The notes below the pieces were generated by a model, which saw only the letters and a program-made list of their open reading frames with translations, was not told where the DNA came from and searched no databases. DNA of 25,926 nucleotides, taken from the NCBI GenBank assembly GCA_964058845.1, contig CAXKVR010000670.1, positions 1 to 25,926 on the forward strand, read 5' to 3'. Each line of letters starts with the position of its first letter. Position 1 is the first letter of the stretch. Made by a program: the position numbers and the translations under genes. This document shows positions 10,355 through 19,950 of the stretch, one piece after another. Source of the DNA: Carex sylvatica. Lineage: Eukaryota; Streptophyta; Magnoliopsida; Poales; Cyperaceae.

Positions 10355-10820
10355 AACGTTTTCATCGAATATACTCAATTAACAGGCAATACAGGTAAAA
10401 CGTTGTAATGTTTTTCATCAAATACAGGTAAAATAGAGAAAACATTTTATAAACGTTGGTAACGATTTAAATCAAATGTTGAAAATCTGAGAAATGAAAT
10501 TTTTGGCAAAAAGATCGTTTCGAGTCAGTGCTAAACGTTACATAACGTTTTCAAAACCGTTGTAATGTTTCATAGAAATTATGTAGTATTTTCATAAACG
10601 TTGGTAACAGTTTATAAATGTGGTAACGTTTTATAAAAAATATTGGTAATGATTTAAATCAAAAGTTCAAAAATCTGAGAAATGAAATTTTTAGCAAAAG
10701 GTCGTTTCGAGTCAGTGCTAAACGTTACGTAACGTTTGAAAAACGTTATAACATTTTAGGAAAATCATGCAGTAATTGAGAAAATATTGGTAACATTTTA
10801 TAAAACGTTGTAACGTTTTA
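10355..10820. repeat. AACGTT-rich array (U3-like), with a 187-bp tandem duplication
   Basis: About a dozen exact AACGTT hexamers and many near-matches (AACATT, AATGTT) occur in 465 bp, usually as paired half-sites such as AAACGTTGGTAACG. A larger unit of about 187 bp is present twice (about 10441-10628 and 10629-10815); ATCTGAGAAATGAAATTTTT and GAGTCAGTGCTAAACGTTAC occur in each copy. GAGTCAGTGC followed by an AACGTT pair is also found in the LTR at 14061, so both arrays come from related LTRs. AACGTT contains the ACGT core bound by plant bZIP factors. Confidence 0.78.
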
Positions 10821-10829
10821 GATGAAAAA

Positions 10830-11212
10830 GGCAGTTAAACGGATCCGGACTCGTCCCTTCCTTTTCTTTCTCTCACGTCTCCTCTCCTTCTTCTCTCTTT
10901 CTCTCTTTCTCTCTCTCCGTCGTTCTCTCTCTCTCCTCTTATTCCAGCTACCACACTCAACAAAATCAAGAAATTTTTTCAGATTTCTCTTCTCATCTCT
11001 TCCCTCTACCCGAATCTACCCTCAAATTCAAGTTTCTCTCTCTCTCTCTCTCGTCTCTTCTCCTAAACCCTAACCAAAACCCTAGTTTGAATTCCAGCGA
11101 TCCGACCGTTCGATCGAAGATTCGACTTCACCACTATACTTCAAGTCTCCTTCTCTTCTCGAATTAGTGCTTAATTCTTCAATCGGTAATTTCTCAATTT
11201 TAACTTAATTGA
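10830..11212 (+). promoter_or_regulatory. Pyrimidine-rich leader with telo-boxes upstream of the transposon ORF
   Basis: From 10850 to 11060 the strand is dominated by CT tracts (CTCTCTCTCTC). The telo-box AAACCCTAA follows at 11065-11073 and AAACCCTAG at 11077-11085, then a short stretch to the ATG at 11213. This composition is typical of host housekeeping-gene leaders rather than of the LTR at 13339, with which it shares no similarity. I see no clear TATA box. Confidence 0.5.
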
Positions 11213-12583
11213 ATGGCTCCAAAGAAAAGTGCAGTTTCTAAGGACAAAAAATGAGTCTGATTAGGACTTGAGGAAGGTCAATGTAGCGGTGCAGACCTTG
11301 AACCAAACTTTGAATATGAACAAACCAACCAATACTTATTTCGGGATGCAACGGGATATGAGAACTTTATGTTTAATTTTAAGAACCGGCATTTAGCGGA
11401 TTGTTACTATTTTACTAAGGCATCGATTACCTTTCGTCAACCCGAAGACGATAAAATCATTGAGTTTATAAACCATTGGAGTTGGGAACCAATCTTGACC
11501 GCTTGTGAACTATATACCGACCTTCTTACACGAACATTCTATGCCAATCTTACAATTAAGAAAAACCCGTTCTATCTCACCACTTGGGTTTGCGGGAAAA
11601 AAATTCATCTCTCACTTGAGAATGTGGCACAATGGCTTGAATTGCCGAATGAGGGTGAGGAAACATATCTCTTGAGGGGTTGGACTCAAATGGTCGTTGA
11701 TACAGCCGATAATTACAAGAAATAGTTTGACCGGAATAATATCGGTGGTGCTCCAGTCTATGTATCTCATCTTCCATCCATGCATAGATTGTTATTTCTT
11801 TTTATAAACAACATTCTCGTTCCAAAAGCCACAATCAAAACCAATCTTGAATGGGGACCAATGTACTACCTACGCCACCTCATCCAAAAGGATGACAAAC
11901 AATTCATCATCTCATACATCATCCTTCGTCACATGCAAAGCGCTTTTGGAAGCACGGTGGCATACTTGCCATATGCCCATCTCATCCATAAAATCATTCG
12001 GGCAAATGGTATTGAAATATCATCAGACCAACACTACTTCTTTCCGACTAACTTGGTTTCTCAGTTAACTAAGATAGGTTGGGTTCTAGTTACTACCACT
12101 TTGGGTCTAATGCACTATGCTCCCGATCAATGGGATATAAATCGGTGGATAAATAGGCAAAATGCTCTTTCAAATTAATATTGGAATCCCAAGGAGCATC
12201 AACAACAAGAAAATTCGGCACAAGTCCTACCATACCAAGACCAATTCCCTCAACAATTTTTAATACCGGGCAAATTTCAACCACCACAAGGCACCGAAGC
12301 ACAAATGGCTTGGATTTGCCAACAACTGTATGCACAACATATGGAGACTCAAGAAATGAGAAAGGAAATGAGGAACATACGAAATCAAGTCGACCTCAAT
12401 GTAAGAAACATCGGCTTACTCCGTGACTCACAATCGAGTCTCACATCTCGATTCATAGCGGTGTATGGAGTTGCTTCAAGTACTTCGGATCCTTCACTCC
12501 CACATCAACAAGGCGGTAACATTGATGAAGAAAAAGAGAAACCTCAAGCCGCTGGTCCATCACATCAACGAAGCAACGAGTAA
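11213..12583 (+). pseudogene. Putative plant transposon protein (PF20167-like), four in-frame stops
   Basis: One reading frame runs for 457 codons from ATGGCTCC (MAPKKSAVSK) to TAA, broken only by stops at 11252 (TGA), 11258 (TGA), 11723 (TAG) and 12176 (TAA), with no frameshift. The central part (RTFYANL, TTWVCGKKIHLSLENVAQWL, LPNEGEE, then YIILRHMQSAFGS and LPYAHLIHKIIRANGIEI) matches the pattern of the domain annotated as putative plant transposon protein, common in non-autonomous plant LTR elements and of unknown function. The C-terminal third (from about 12180) is Gln-rich with a likely coiled coil (METQEMRKEMRNIRNQV) and an acidic, polar tail. A polypurine tract and an LTR follow, so it is the single ORF of a non-autonomous retroelement. 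The family call is from memory of the pattern. Confidence 0.78.
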
Positions 12584-13338
12584 CAAAATTTAATTTTTAA
12601 TTCAATGAACTTTAAATCTAATTTGCTAATTAGGTTGCTATGAACATTTATTGTCTTAGTTGCATGTTAAATTTGAACGTTAATTAGATTTAAATTATAA
12701 TGTGAACTTTTTGAATTGCTTGTGTTTGTTAAAATTTGATGAATTGTGGATTTAAGGGTTAAATTGCATAATTGTTATATCTTATGAATTGTGAACTTTT
12801 GATAGGATTAAAATGCAAAAATGTCATTTGCATGACTTACTTGAATGGCTATATCGTGAAAATTTGTTGATTGATGATGATATGTATAAAATGTAGGAAG
12901 TGATGTAGAGATTGTATGAATTGATAACTTGTCAAGGGTTAAATTGCAAAATTGTTGAATGCCTATACTTGTATATATTGGAACCTTGATAAGTTATATG
13001 GAATGTTGAAACGCATAAAATGAATAGACTTATGTGGATATCTAAATATGCATGAATTGATTTATCGAATGACAATTTTTATTTTAAAATGTATTTGTCA
13101 CTTTTTACGAAAAATGGAAGAATATACCCTCAATTATATTTTATTTATCGGTATAATATTACTAAATTGAGAGGGAGTGCATATTTTGAGAGGGAGCACT
13201 TTGAAAATGTGCTTATTTTTCTCCCTTTCGTCGATTTCCAAAAGGGGAGAAATTAGTACCAATGTCTAGACAATGCAAAATTAGACTTATGCATTTACTC
13301 GCATTGTATGTTTTTGCAAATCATCAAAAGGGAGAGAT
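12584..13338 (+). other. Retroelement 3' untranslated region ending in a polypurine tract
   Basis: AT-rich without an ORF. Purine-rich blocks AAAAGGGGAGAAATTAG (13239-13255) and CATCAAAAGGGAGAGAT (13322-13338) precede the LTR start. A CATCAAAAAGGGGGAGATTGTTGG-like junction is familiar from SIRE/Maximus-type Copia elements and their derivatives, so the second block is probably the primer for plus-strand synthesis. Confidence 0.6.
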
Positions 13339-14757
13339 TGTTGGTTGTAGCAATAATCTTTTTTGTCTATTTGACTAATTTGCAAAAACATACAATTATT
13401 GAATTTTACGATTTCTTTTAGTTTTGAAAAATATATAGGTTCAAGTCAAATGGAATACTTGGGCTGAAGAAATCATGAAGACACTTGTCAAGAATTTTGA
13501 ATTGTAAAATCAGAAACTTGGTAAAGTAAGTTTGAGGCTGTTTAAACAGGGATAAAACGTTGGTAACAATTTAGGCTATCAGAAACGCTGAAGAAATAAT
13601 TGATCAAACTAAGAAAATAACTTAAAATGTTGTAACATTTTCACAAAACATTGTAACATTTTAAGTTGTCAGAACAGCTGAAATACAACTGTGCAGAAAT
13701 AACTTAAAACGTTGTAACGGTTTCACAAAACGTTACAACATTTTAGTTTGTCATAACAACTGAAATACAACTGTGTGCAGAATCAATCTGAAATGTTACA
13801 ACGTTTTACAACCGTTGTAACGTTTTAGAGAATGTCAGAACTGCTAAGCACAGCTGTCTAGATTCTACTTGAAACATTGCAACGTTTTACAACCGTTGTA
13901 ATGTTTCAAGAGTGTCAGAGCTTTAAGCACAGCTGTATCAGAATTCAAAATAAAACGTTGTAATGTTTGTCAAATAGTTACAACGATTTACTTAATTCAA
14001 CGTTGTAACGATTTAATTAATTATGAGATTTAGATATTCCTATTTTTTGATCAAGTATGAGTCAGTGCAAAACGTTACATAACGTTATATAATCGTTGGT
14101 AACGTTTTGATCGATTAGCTGAGCTGTCAGAAAATTAAAACCCTAAATCGCAGTTTTAACTAAAATGTTGGTAACATTTTAGAAAACGTTGGAAACGTTT
14201 TAGCTCACTTAGCTCATTTTTTAGCTGTTTCTATAAATAGGGCTTTGGGCTTTCTTCCCAAAGCATCTTAGCCGATCCTAAACTTCTAAAACGCGATTTT
14301 CTGAGAGCTTTACTTACTCTATTGTTGTGAGAGCTTAAAACTTTAAAACCCCTCAAACAACCTCAAACCCACTTCACTAATCTCAAGTTAGATTACATTA
14401 GAGTGATCTATTGAGTGTTTCTCTTGAGTAGCTTAAACTTAGAGACCTTGTTCTCATCTGTAGGAGGCCGTGTGACTTCCCTTGGTTGTAAGGGCTTGCC
14501 GGATCTCATTTCTAGTTGGCCGACTGACTTTTCGCTTGGATTGTAAGGGCTCAACGGTTCACAGGTTGTAATCCTTTCATATTGGGTAATAGAAAGGCGT
14601 ACCTAAAAGAGATTGCGAAGCCCCGGAGACGTAGGCCTTTGTTTTGTCGAACTCCGTTATCATCCCGCGTGTCAAATTTATCTAAACTCTTCTATTTACT
14701 TTTAATTGCGATTATTTTCTGTTTTTAGAGCAATTAGTGGTGCCCCAAATTTAAAAA
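13339..14757 (+). mobile_element. LTR A, with a second AACGTT array; right end missing
   Basis: It begins TGTTGGTTG directly after the polypurine tract. U3 contains an array of AACGTT motifs (about 13545-14205; roughly fourteen exact copies, often as AACGTT spaced by a few bases from a second half-site). TATAAATA is at 14232-14239. A perfect 8-bp stem GCTTTGGG/CCCAAAGC (14242-14249 and 14257-14264) sits where the transcript should start. The downstream part (CGTGTGACTTC at 14469, ATTGTAAGGGCTCAACGG, ATTGGGTAATAGAAA, CCCCGGAGACGTAGG) is homologous to LTR B at 15817-15990. No terminal CAACA is seen before the sequence changes character near 14757, so it is truncated. Confidence 0.75.
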
Positions 14758-15210
14758 AAAAATATTGTCTCTTATGTTGAAGATAATGGGCTCGAAATTT
14801 TGATGGAGGAAATTATTTGTTGTAATAACAAAGGTATTAAATAATTTGATGGATTGACCTCCAACATTTACTTAAAATAATTATTTAAAATATTTATGTT
14901 CATATAAATACTATGACATGTACGGCCAGAGTAACTGTATAAAAATAGGGGTCAATTGACCCATTTCCTTTTTAAATTTTTTTATATGTCTTATTTTCTA
15001 TATAATTTATAGTAAAAAATTATATGTAGTGCAAAATGATCTCCATTTGGAGTGAGAAAAAATTTATATGAAAAATTTATATAATTGATTCTCATTCACA
15101 TTTGATCCTCATAACTTAAAAGGAACTAAATGTACCCTAGATTGTGTAGGCCAAGAGAGATATTTTGTAGTGCCAATAAACCTCTTCCTCTTTCTAAGAA
15201 CTAAATGTAC
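14758..15210. other. AT-rich stretch between LTR A and an inverted gag scrap
   Basis: No gene is seen. A palindrome GGGTCAATTGACCC lies at about 14950. The last part (15130-15210) may be further, very decayed gag sequence on the minus strand. Confidence 0.4.
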
Positions 15211-15391
15211 TAAAAATACAATTTTTTTTCCTATTCTCCTTCTTCTCTACATCAATCGATGCCTCAATCTTTTCTATTACTTTCTCATCTTTCGCTACAA
15301 AATCTTCTTTCACTGTCTCCCATAGATCTTGTGAGATCAAAATAGTCTTCATCTTAATACTCCAATAGTTATAGTTCTTGTTGTTGAAGAC
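15211..15391 (-). pseudogene. Copia gag N-terminal fragment (UBN2/DUF4219 type), inverted
   Basis: On the minus strand the frame reads VFNNKNYNYWSIKMKTILIS followed by QDLWETVKEDF and a Lys/Glu-rich stretch. The NY.YWS.KMKT.L.SQDLW pattern is the start of Ty1/Copia gag proteins, which form the virus-like particle. About 50 codons remain. The homology stops abruptly at 15391, where LTR B sequence on the other strand begins, so the junction is a rearrangement or an insertion point. The TGTTGAAGAC that appears at this edge on the plus strand is gag sequence rather than an LTR start. Confidence 0.72.
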
Positions 15392-16140
15392 TGATTATGC
15401 ACGTTACGTCGGTCCATATACCATTAGAGTTAATGGCATCCAAATCTACTGTAACTTGGCCGACCGTTATAACGGTGCATGAACCGTTATAACGGTCTAG
15501 ACCAAATTACTTCATTCTGATCGGCTCTCTATAAATAGAAGCAATTTTAGAGTTTGAATTACCACTCTAGTCGCCATTAACTACAATACATGAATTTCTC
15601 ATACTAGAAAAAGTTATTACAGCTTGTGCACTTAAACTTTAATATTTTATTCAATCTCAAGCTTATTTAATCAATACACAAACTCTTAGAGTGATCTTGC
15701 AAGATCAACCATTTACATTTATTCCTTGAGCCTTTGTTGCTTGCCCTTAGAGCCTTTGTTGCTCACTTTGTTATCTTGAGTCTTTAGTGCTCCTTGAGCC
15801 ATTTGCATGCTTGGATCGTGTGACTTCTCAGAAGATTGTAAGAGCTCACCGGTTCCACCTTGTACTTCTTTCTTATTGGGTAAAGAAATGCATGTCATCT
15901 CGAAGGTTGCGAGCTCCGGAGACATCGGCGCTAGTGCCAAATTTCGTAAATAATTTTCGTATCAAGTGTCTCTAAACTCTACTATTTACTTATCATTTAT
16001 TAGTTTAGATTCAAGTTATTTTAATTTCCACTAAGAATAACTTATAAACATGCTAGATAATTTAACTTCAAATAAAAATTATAAAAAAAAAACTCTATTC
16101 AACCCCAACCCCCCCCTTCCAAGTACCTTTGCAACCAACA
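15392..16140 (+). mobile_element. LTR B, 5'-truncated, ending CAACCAACA
   Basis: It carries two identical 14-bp palindromes ACCGTTATAACGGT (15463-15476 and 15483-15496), a TATAAATA at 15530-15537, the CGTGTGACTTC...ATTGTAAGAGCTCACCGG block shared with LTR A, GGTTGCGAGCTCCGGAGAC, a C-rich stretch near 16105-16118, and the terminal CAACCAACA (16132-16140). That terminus is the exact inverse of the TGTTGGTTG that opens LTR A, as expected for related families. The next base starts LINE coding sequence, so LTR B marks an insertion into the LINE. Confidence 0.68.
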
Positions 16141-17865
16141 ATTTTCTCTAGAATAATGTCATTGTCTAGTTGAGATAGTTATTCCTGAAAGGACGGTCTG
16201 ACTTTGCCTCTGAGATCAAAGATAGTTCTGTCACGGGAACCCTCACCAATAGCTGATTTGAAATGGTTGAATAACAATGCACCTATCTGTTGTTTAGGAA
16301 CCTGAGAGCCATCCCCATTCTGTAAACCTGATATAAAATTCATATTATTCTTTCCATTAGCCACCGCATGAAAATACTTGGTATTTTTGTCCCCCAGGTT
16401 CAGCAATCTGCATTCCGATCTCTGTTTTCATTTAATTTACTTCACCTCCGCCAGTGCAAAGATATGTTGTCGGAGAATGATGCGTAGACTGATTTTGACT
16501 CGGTTTAGAGATCTGACCTTCTCCGCCTTATCTAGTTGTCGCACAACCCATTTAGATCGAGATAGATAGGTGTTCTTACGAACAAACTTTTGTTCAGCCC
16601 ATTGTTGCAGAGTTCTCTGGACCGCCAAGATTCTCTGCTGGAATAGTCTAGCCCTGGTCAAAATGTTAGCAACAGAGGACCAAGCGGTCCTGACCTATAT
16701 CTTGTACTTCTGTGTGTGCAAACCAAAAATTTTCAAATTTGAATCTCCTTTTATAATGAGAGGTGTGTGGTTTTAGGGATAACAGTAATGGGATATGATC
16801 TGATATAGAGGCTGGGATGTCGGATAGGATATATGATGTGCCGAGTGATTTCCAGTGGTCCATTAATAAGGTTATGTCTAATTTAGAGAATGTCGGGATC
16901 GGTCGACCGCTCGACCATGCGAAGTACCGATCTACCAGAGGAACTTGGAAAGTGGCAATATCATTAATCATAGCATTAAATAGGAGTGAGGTACCTAGAT
17001 TCTTGAAATTGCCTGTGGTGTCATTAGTCGAGCGAAACAAGTTAAAATCACCGACAATGATCCAAGGTAGGTCATTCTACCTTCAATTCCTTCATAGATA
17101 GCAATTTATCCTCATCTTGTTGCGGCCCATAGACACTAGTCAGCATAAATCTGAAAAAAAAAAATTTGGGAATGACAATGACACAATAATGAGTTTGGCT
17201 AGTATAACATCAGTGTCATTTTAACCTATATAACGCCTACTCTAAAATCTGTCAAATCGACTTTAAACGATAAATTCAAACCGTTCAAACCGATCTACTT
17301 CATTAGTTGTGCGCTTACATGCAAAATTTATAACTTTTTGAATTTATTTAGTATTAGATCAAGCGATCAGATATGTGAGTTTTTAAGTTAATTTTAATAC
17401 ATTAATTTTTCAATATTTTTACCGCTTGATTTGATACTAAAATAACTCAAAAATATAAAAAAATTGTATGTAAACGCATCACACATAATGTAAATTGGTT
17501 TGAACGGTTTGAATTAGTCGTTCAAAATCGATTTGATAGATTTTAGAGTTGATGTTATATAGACTGAAATAACATTGATGTTATACTAGCCAAACTCCAC
17601 AATAATTAACAACTGTCAATAGTTCGCGAGTGAAAGAATTACTCCAAGCGAGTAAAATTCCGCCCCTCATACCTAGCGCATCTAAAGTTAAGTATTAATT
17701 AAACCTAATTGGACACACTTGTCTTACTCAAAATAATGAGTGATCACACCATTTAGTTTCTTGCAAACATAAAATATCACATTTAGAATCTAACACAACA
17801 TCCTTAGCCACAGCACATTTAGACACATCACATAATCCTCTCACATTCCAACACATAATTTTGAA
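16141..17865 (-). pseudogene. LINE ORF2 endonuclease region, interrupted
   Basis: The minus strand encodes the apurinic-type endonuclease of a plant L1-like LINE, which nicks target DNA. The order is KIMCWNVRGL (17865-17836; catalytic Asn), CLQETK (catalytic Glu, about 17770), MRGGILLAWS, a 407-bp MITE insertion (17191-17597), FMLTSVYGPQ (about 17140), IVGDFNL (Asp and Asn, about 17060), WSSGRPIPTFSKLD, SISDHIPLLL (catalytic Asp-His, about 16790), FKFENFW, then the linker to reverse transcriptase with LGDKNTKYFHAVANG (about 16395) and LDNDIILEK (about 16150). Stops occur at about 17738 and 16179, with frameshifts near 17155 and 17070. The reverse transcriptase is absent because LTR B begins at 16140. 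It is inactive. Confidence 0.9.
17191..17597. mobile_element. Mutator-type foldback MITE, 407 bp, perfect 9-bp target duplication
   Basis: Two arms of about 174 bp (17191-17364 and 17424-17597) are inverse copies at roughly 80 percent identity. The outer 22 bp (starting GAGTTTGGCTAG) are identical, and CAAACCGTTCAAACC is conserved deep in the arms. CACAATAAT lies directly outside both ends (17182-17190 and 17598-17606). Long inverted repeats with a 9-bp duplication define a TIR-MULE type element. It has no coding capacity. It splits the LINE endonuclease frame, so it is younger than that LINE. Confidence 0.9.
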
Positions 17866-18011
17866 AGGAAAGTTTAAAAGGCATAGTTGCATTAGACATG
17901 GGTACCATTATACAAAAGTCACCTTACAAGTGCAAACACCAAAAAGAAACCAAGCACTAAAGGGAAGGTACAGTAATGCAATTAAAATAAATTAAAACTA
18001 ATTTAAACCAG

Positions 18012-18224
18012 CTAATTGGGGCCATCAGTCTCTTCATCAGAGGGGTAATCAGGAGAGTCATAAACCGGCACGAATTTTAAAGTGAATTTATAAATAGGCA
18101 TCAGATTGAATTTGACTCGGCTGGTGGTAAATCTGAACCATAAAGTTGTAGACCCACTTGAAACTAGGACGATATAGACTCGAATTGCAATTGGAGCTTA
18201 CTTAGCCTCCAAGGGGAGATCCAT
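18012..18224 (-). pseudogene. Short degenerate reading frame upstream of LINE ORF2
   Basis: This frame of 71 codons starts MDLPLEAK, has one TAA at codon 9, then reads RVYIVLVSSGSTTLWFRFTT, KFTLKFVPVYDSPDYPSDEE and ends TDGPN. It ends about 150 bp before the LINE endonuclease starts, on the same strand, so it may be the C-terminal end of LINE ORF1 (RNA-binding gag-like protein). I do not recognise a domain, and no CCHC zinc knuckle is visible. Confidence 0.25.
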
Positions 18225-18396
18225 CTTAGTCGAGGGGGGTCAACTGCATCTCTCTGGATTTCAAAATTTTATATAAATTTATTGATTCGAACCAACTTTG
18301 TCTTCCTCTGGAATTAATTTTATTTGCCCCCCTCTGGATTTTTTGTTTGTAATTAATGTTGAATTTAGAGTTAAAATTATGATAAATTTCTTGAAT

Positions 18397-18448
18397 TATA
18401 ATTGGTAATTAGGATTAGAAGTTATAATTGGTAATTAGGATTAGAAGT
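18397..18448. repeat. 26-bp perfect tandem duplication
   Basis: A 26-base unit containing AATTGGTAATTAGGATTAG is present twice head to tail with no mismatch; degenerate echoes (AATTAGAAGTTAGA) follow to about 18500. Confidence 0.85.
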
Positions 18449-19778
18449 CAGAGTATTTAAAATTAGAAGTTAGATAATTGGAAATTAGAAATTAGAACAT
18501 TATTATTTTTTTATATCTAGCATTCTATTAGTCAATGGGTTTGAATCCGATTAACTATTCGAATCAGATTTGTTTATTTTTTGCCTCTCCTGACAAAAAT
18601 TCTAGATCCATCAATGTTAGTCCCTATGTTTAGAAAAAAGTTAGAAATTCCATGTGTATTTTTTTTTGTAATTTTTTAATGAAATTCTATAGTTGCCGTT
18701 TTGTTAATGAAATATTTAATTAATTAAGCAACAAATATGTCTCATTTTATTAATAGATATATCTTGTTGAATATTATTATTTAATCAAATTCAGTCCATA
18801 TTTTAGTAAATTTCTAAGTCCGCACATAAATTTCACACGACTCCGATAATACATTTCCAAACTGCTTCAAATGCATTTCAGATAAGTTCTTTCGTTCAAA
18901 TAAAAAACCACATCTTTATTTAGTTCTCCAAAGATGTTCAGTACATCTTCCTCATTTCCAAAGTGGTTCTTTTTTGAACAAAAATCATGTAATATGAAGG
19001 AGTGAATAACTTTAATTATCTTGGGTCCTTTATCTTGAACTAGCATAATATCTTGAAACAATCTTACATAACCACATGATTAATAATTATAACCACTGAC
19101 ATCTTGTTTGCTTTCTGATTTTTGTAGCCATGTCTTCAATTGGTGAAAAACAGAATACTCATATAGAGAAACAAAAAACAGATCATGATAGGACCTCCTC
19201 TAATTACATTTATGAGGTCCTCTGAAATTTTTGTGTACAAGAATTAAGAGGATTCTATGCATACTCTGTTTTTAATATCAGTAGGAGACAGGGATAGAGC
19301 CAAGTGGTTTTTTCAAAAATATACTTTTACTTCTATGTTTTTTGAAACAACAAACTATAGAATATACCTACAATTATAAAATTTGTCTGTTCTGAATTTT
19401 TTTTTTTCCAAAATATACTTCTATTTCTATATTTTCTCAATTTTTTTTGATAAATATACTTAATATTTATATCTCATCTAATTTTTTTGTTCCATCTTAT
19501 TAATTATCATGTCTCTTCCCATAGCAGGAGATATAAATCAACAAAATAATTGAGGCTTTGAGATTTTCCGATGCGCGTCCTTATCCAGAATTCATCCTAC
19601 TTTTTTTAGTTACCGTTCTAAAAATTTAAAATTCTGACAATCATGACTTTTTTACTGTTTCAAAAATTACCACTCACGCTGTCTGCACACAATTTTTTTA
19701 GAAAAAAATTTATTCATAGAAATTAAAAAAAAAAAAAGGTAGAGAGAGTTTGCGATATTGATAGAAAGATCGAAACAG
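18449..19778. other. AT-rich intergenic DNA, no gene supported
   Basis: No conserved coding block is seen. A 64-codon minus-strand frame at 18867-19061 has fairly ordinary composition but matches nothing I know. Around 19290-19490 there are repeated AATATACTT...CTATTT words, and 19720-19740 is an A-run followed by GA-rich sequence. Confidence 0.4.
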
Positions 19779-19950
19779 TTAGGATAGGTAGAATCTGTAC
19801 CCATCCTAACTTATAATTTTTCTATTTTGTAGATTGTGAAGATTGTGCTGCAGAAGATTCAGAATTGACATGTTGCCATTCCTGTTTTGAAGACGGTGCC
19901 GCAGAAGATTCAGGATAAGTTAGGATGGATACAGATTCTATCTATCCTAA
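19779..19950. repeat. Hairpin with 36-bp arms (34/36 match) next to a LINE end
   Basis: The 36 bases at 19779-19814 (including TAGAATCTGTA and CCATCCTAACTTAT) recur in inverse at 19915-19950 with two mismatches, around a 100-base loop. The loop holds two diverged direct repeats of 25 bases (19838-19862 and 19889-19913), both ending GCAGAAGATTCAG. It could be a small foldback element or a product of LINE insertion; no target duplication is seen. Confidence 0.8.

Noticed and set aside
10355..10820. CRISPR-like array
   Set aside because: Repeats are short palindromic hexamers at uneven spacing in a plant retrotransposon context, without constant repeat/spacer lengths or cas genes.
10822..11073. 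83-codon plus-strand frame
   Set aside because: It is a translation of CT-rich leader (Ser/Leu/Arg runs) and has no protein character.
10355..14757. The two AACGTT blocks as matching 5' and 3' LTRs of one element
   Set aside because: Only the array words and a GAGTCAGTGC block are shared. The left block lacks the TATA, R and U5 parts, and its 187-bp duplication is absent from LTR A, so they are related but not an LTR pair.
15382..15391. TGTTGAAGAC as the left end of LTR B
   Set aside because: It is the inverse of the gag codons for VFNN, and the flanking CTTGT does not match the ATTTT after 16140, so no target duplication supports it.
18867..19061. 64-codon minus-strand frame
   Set aside because: Composition is plausible, but I see no motif, no convincing splice partner and no neighbour that explains it. 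I left it unannotated rather than guess.
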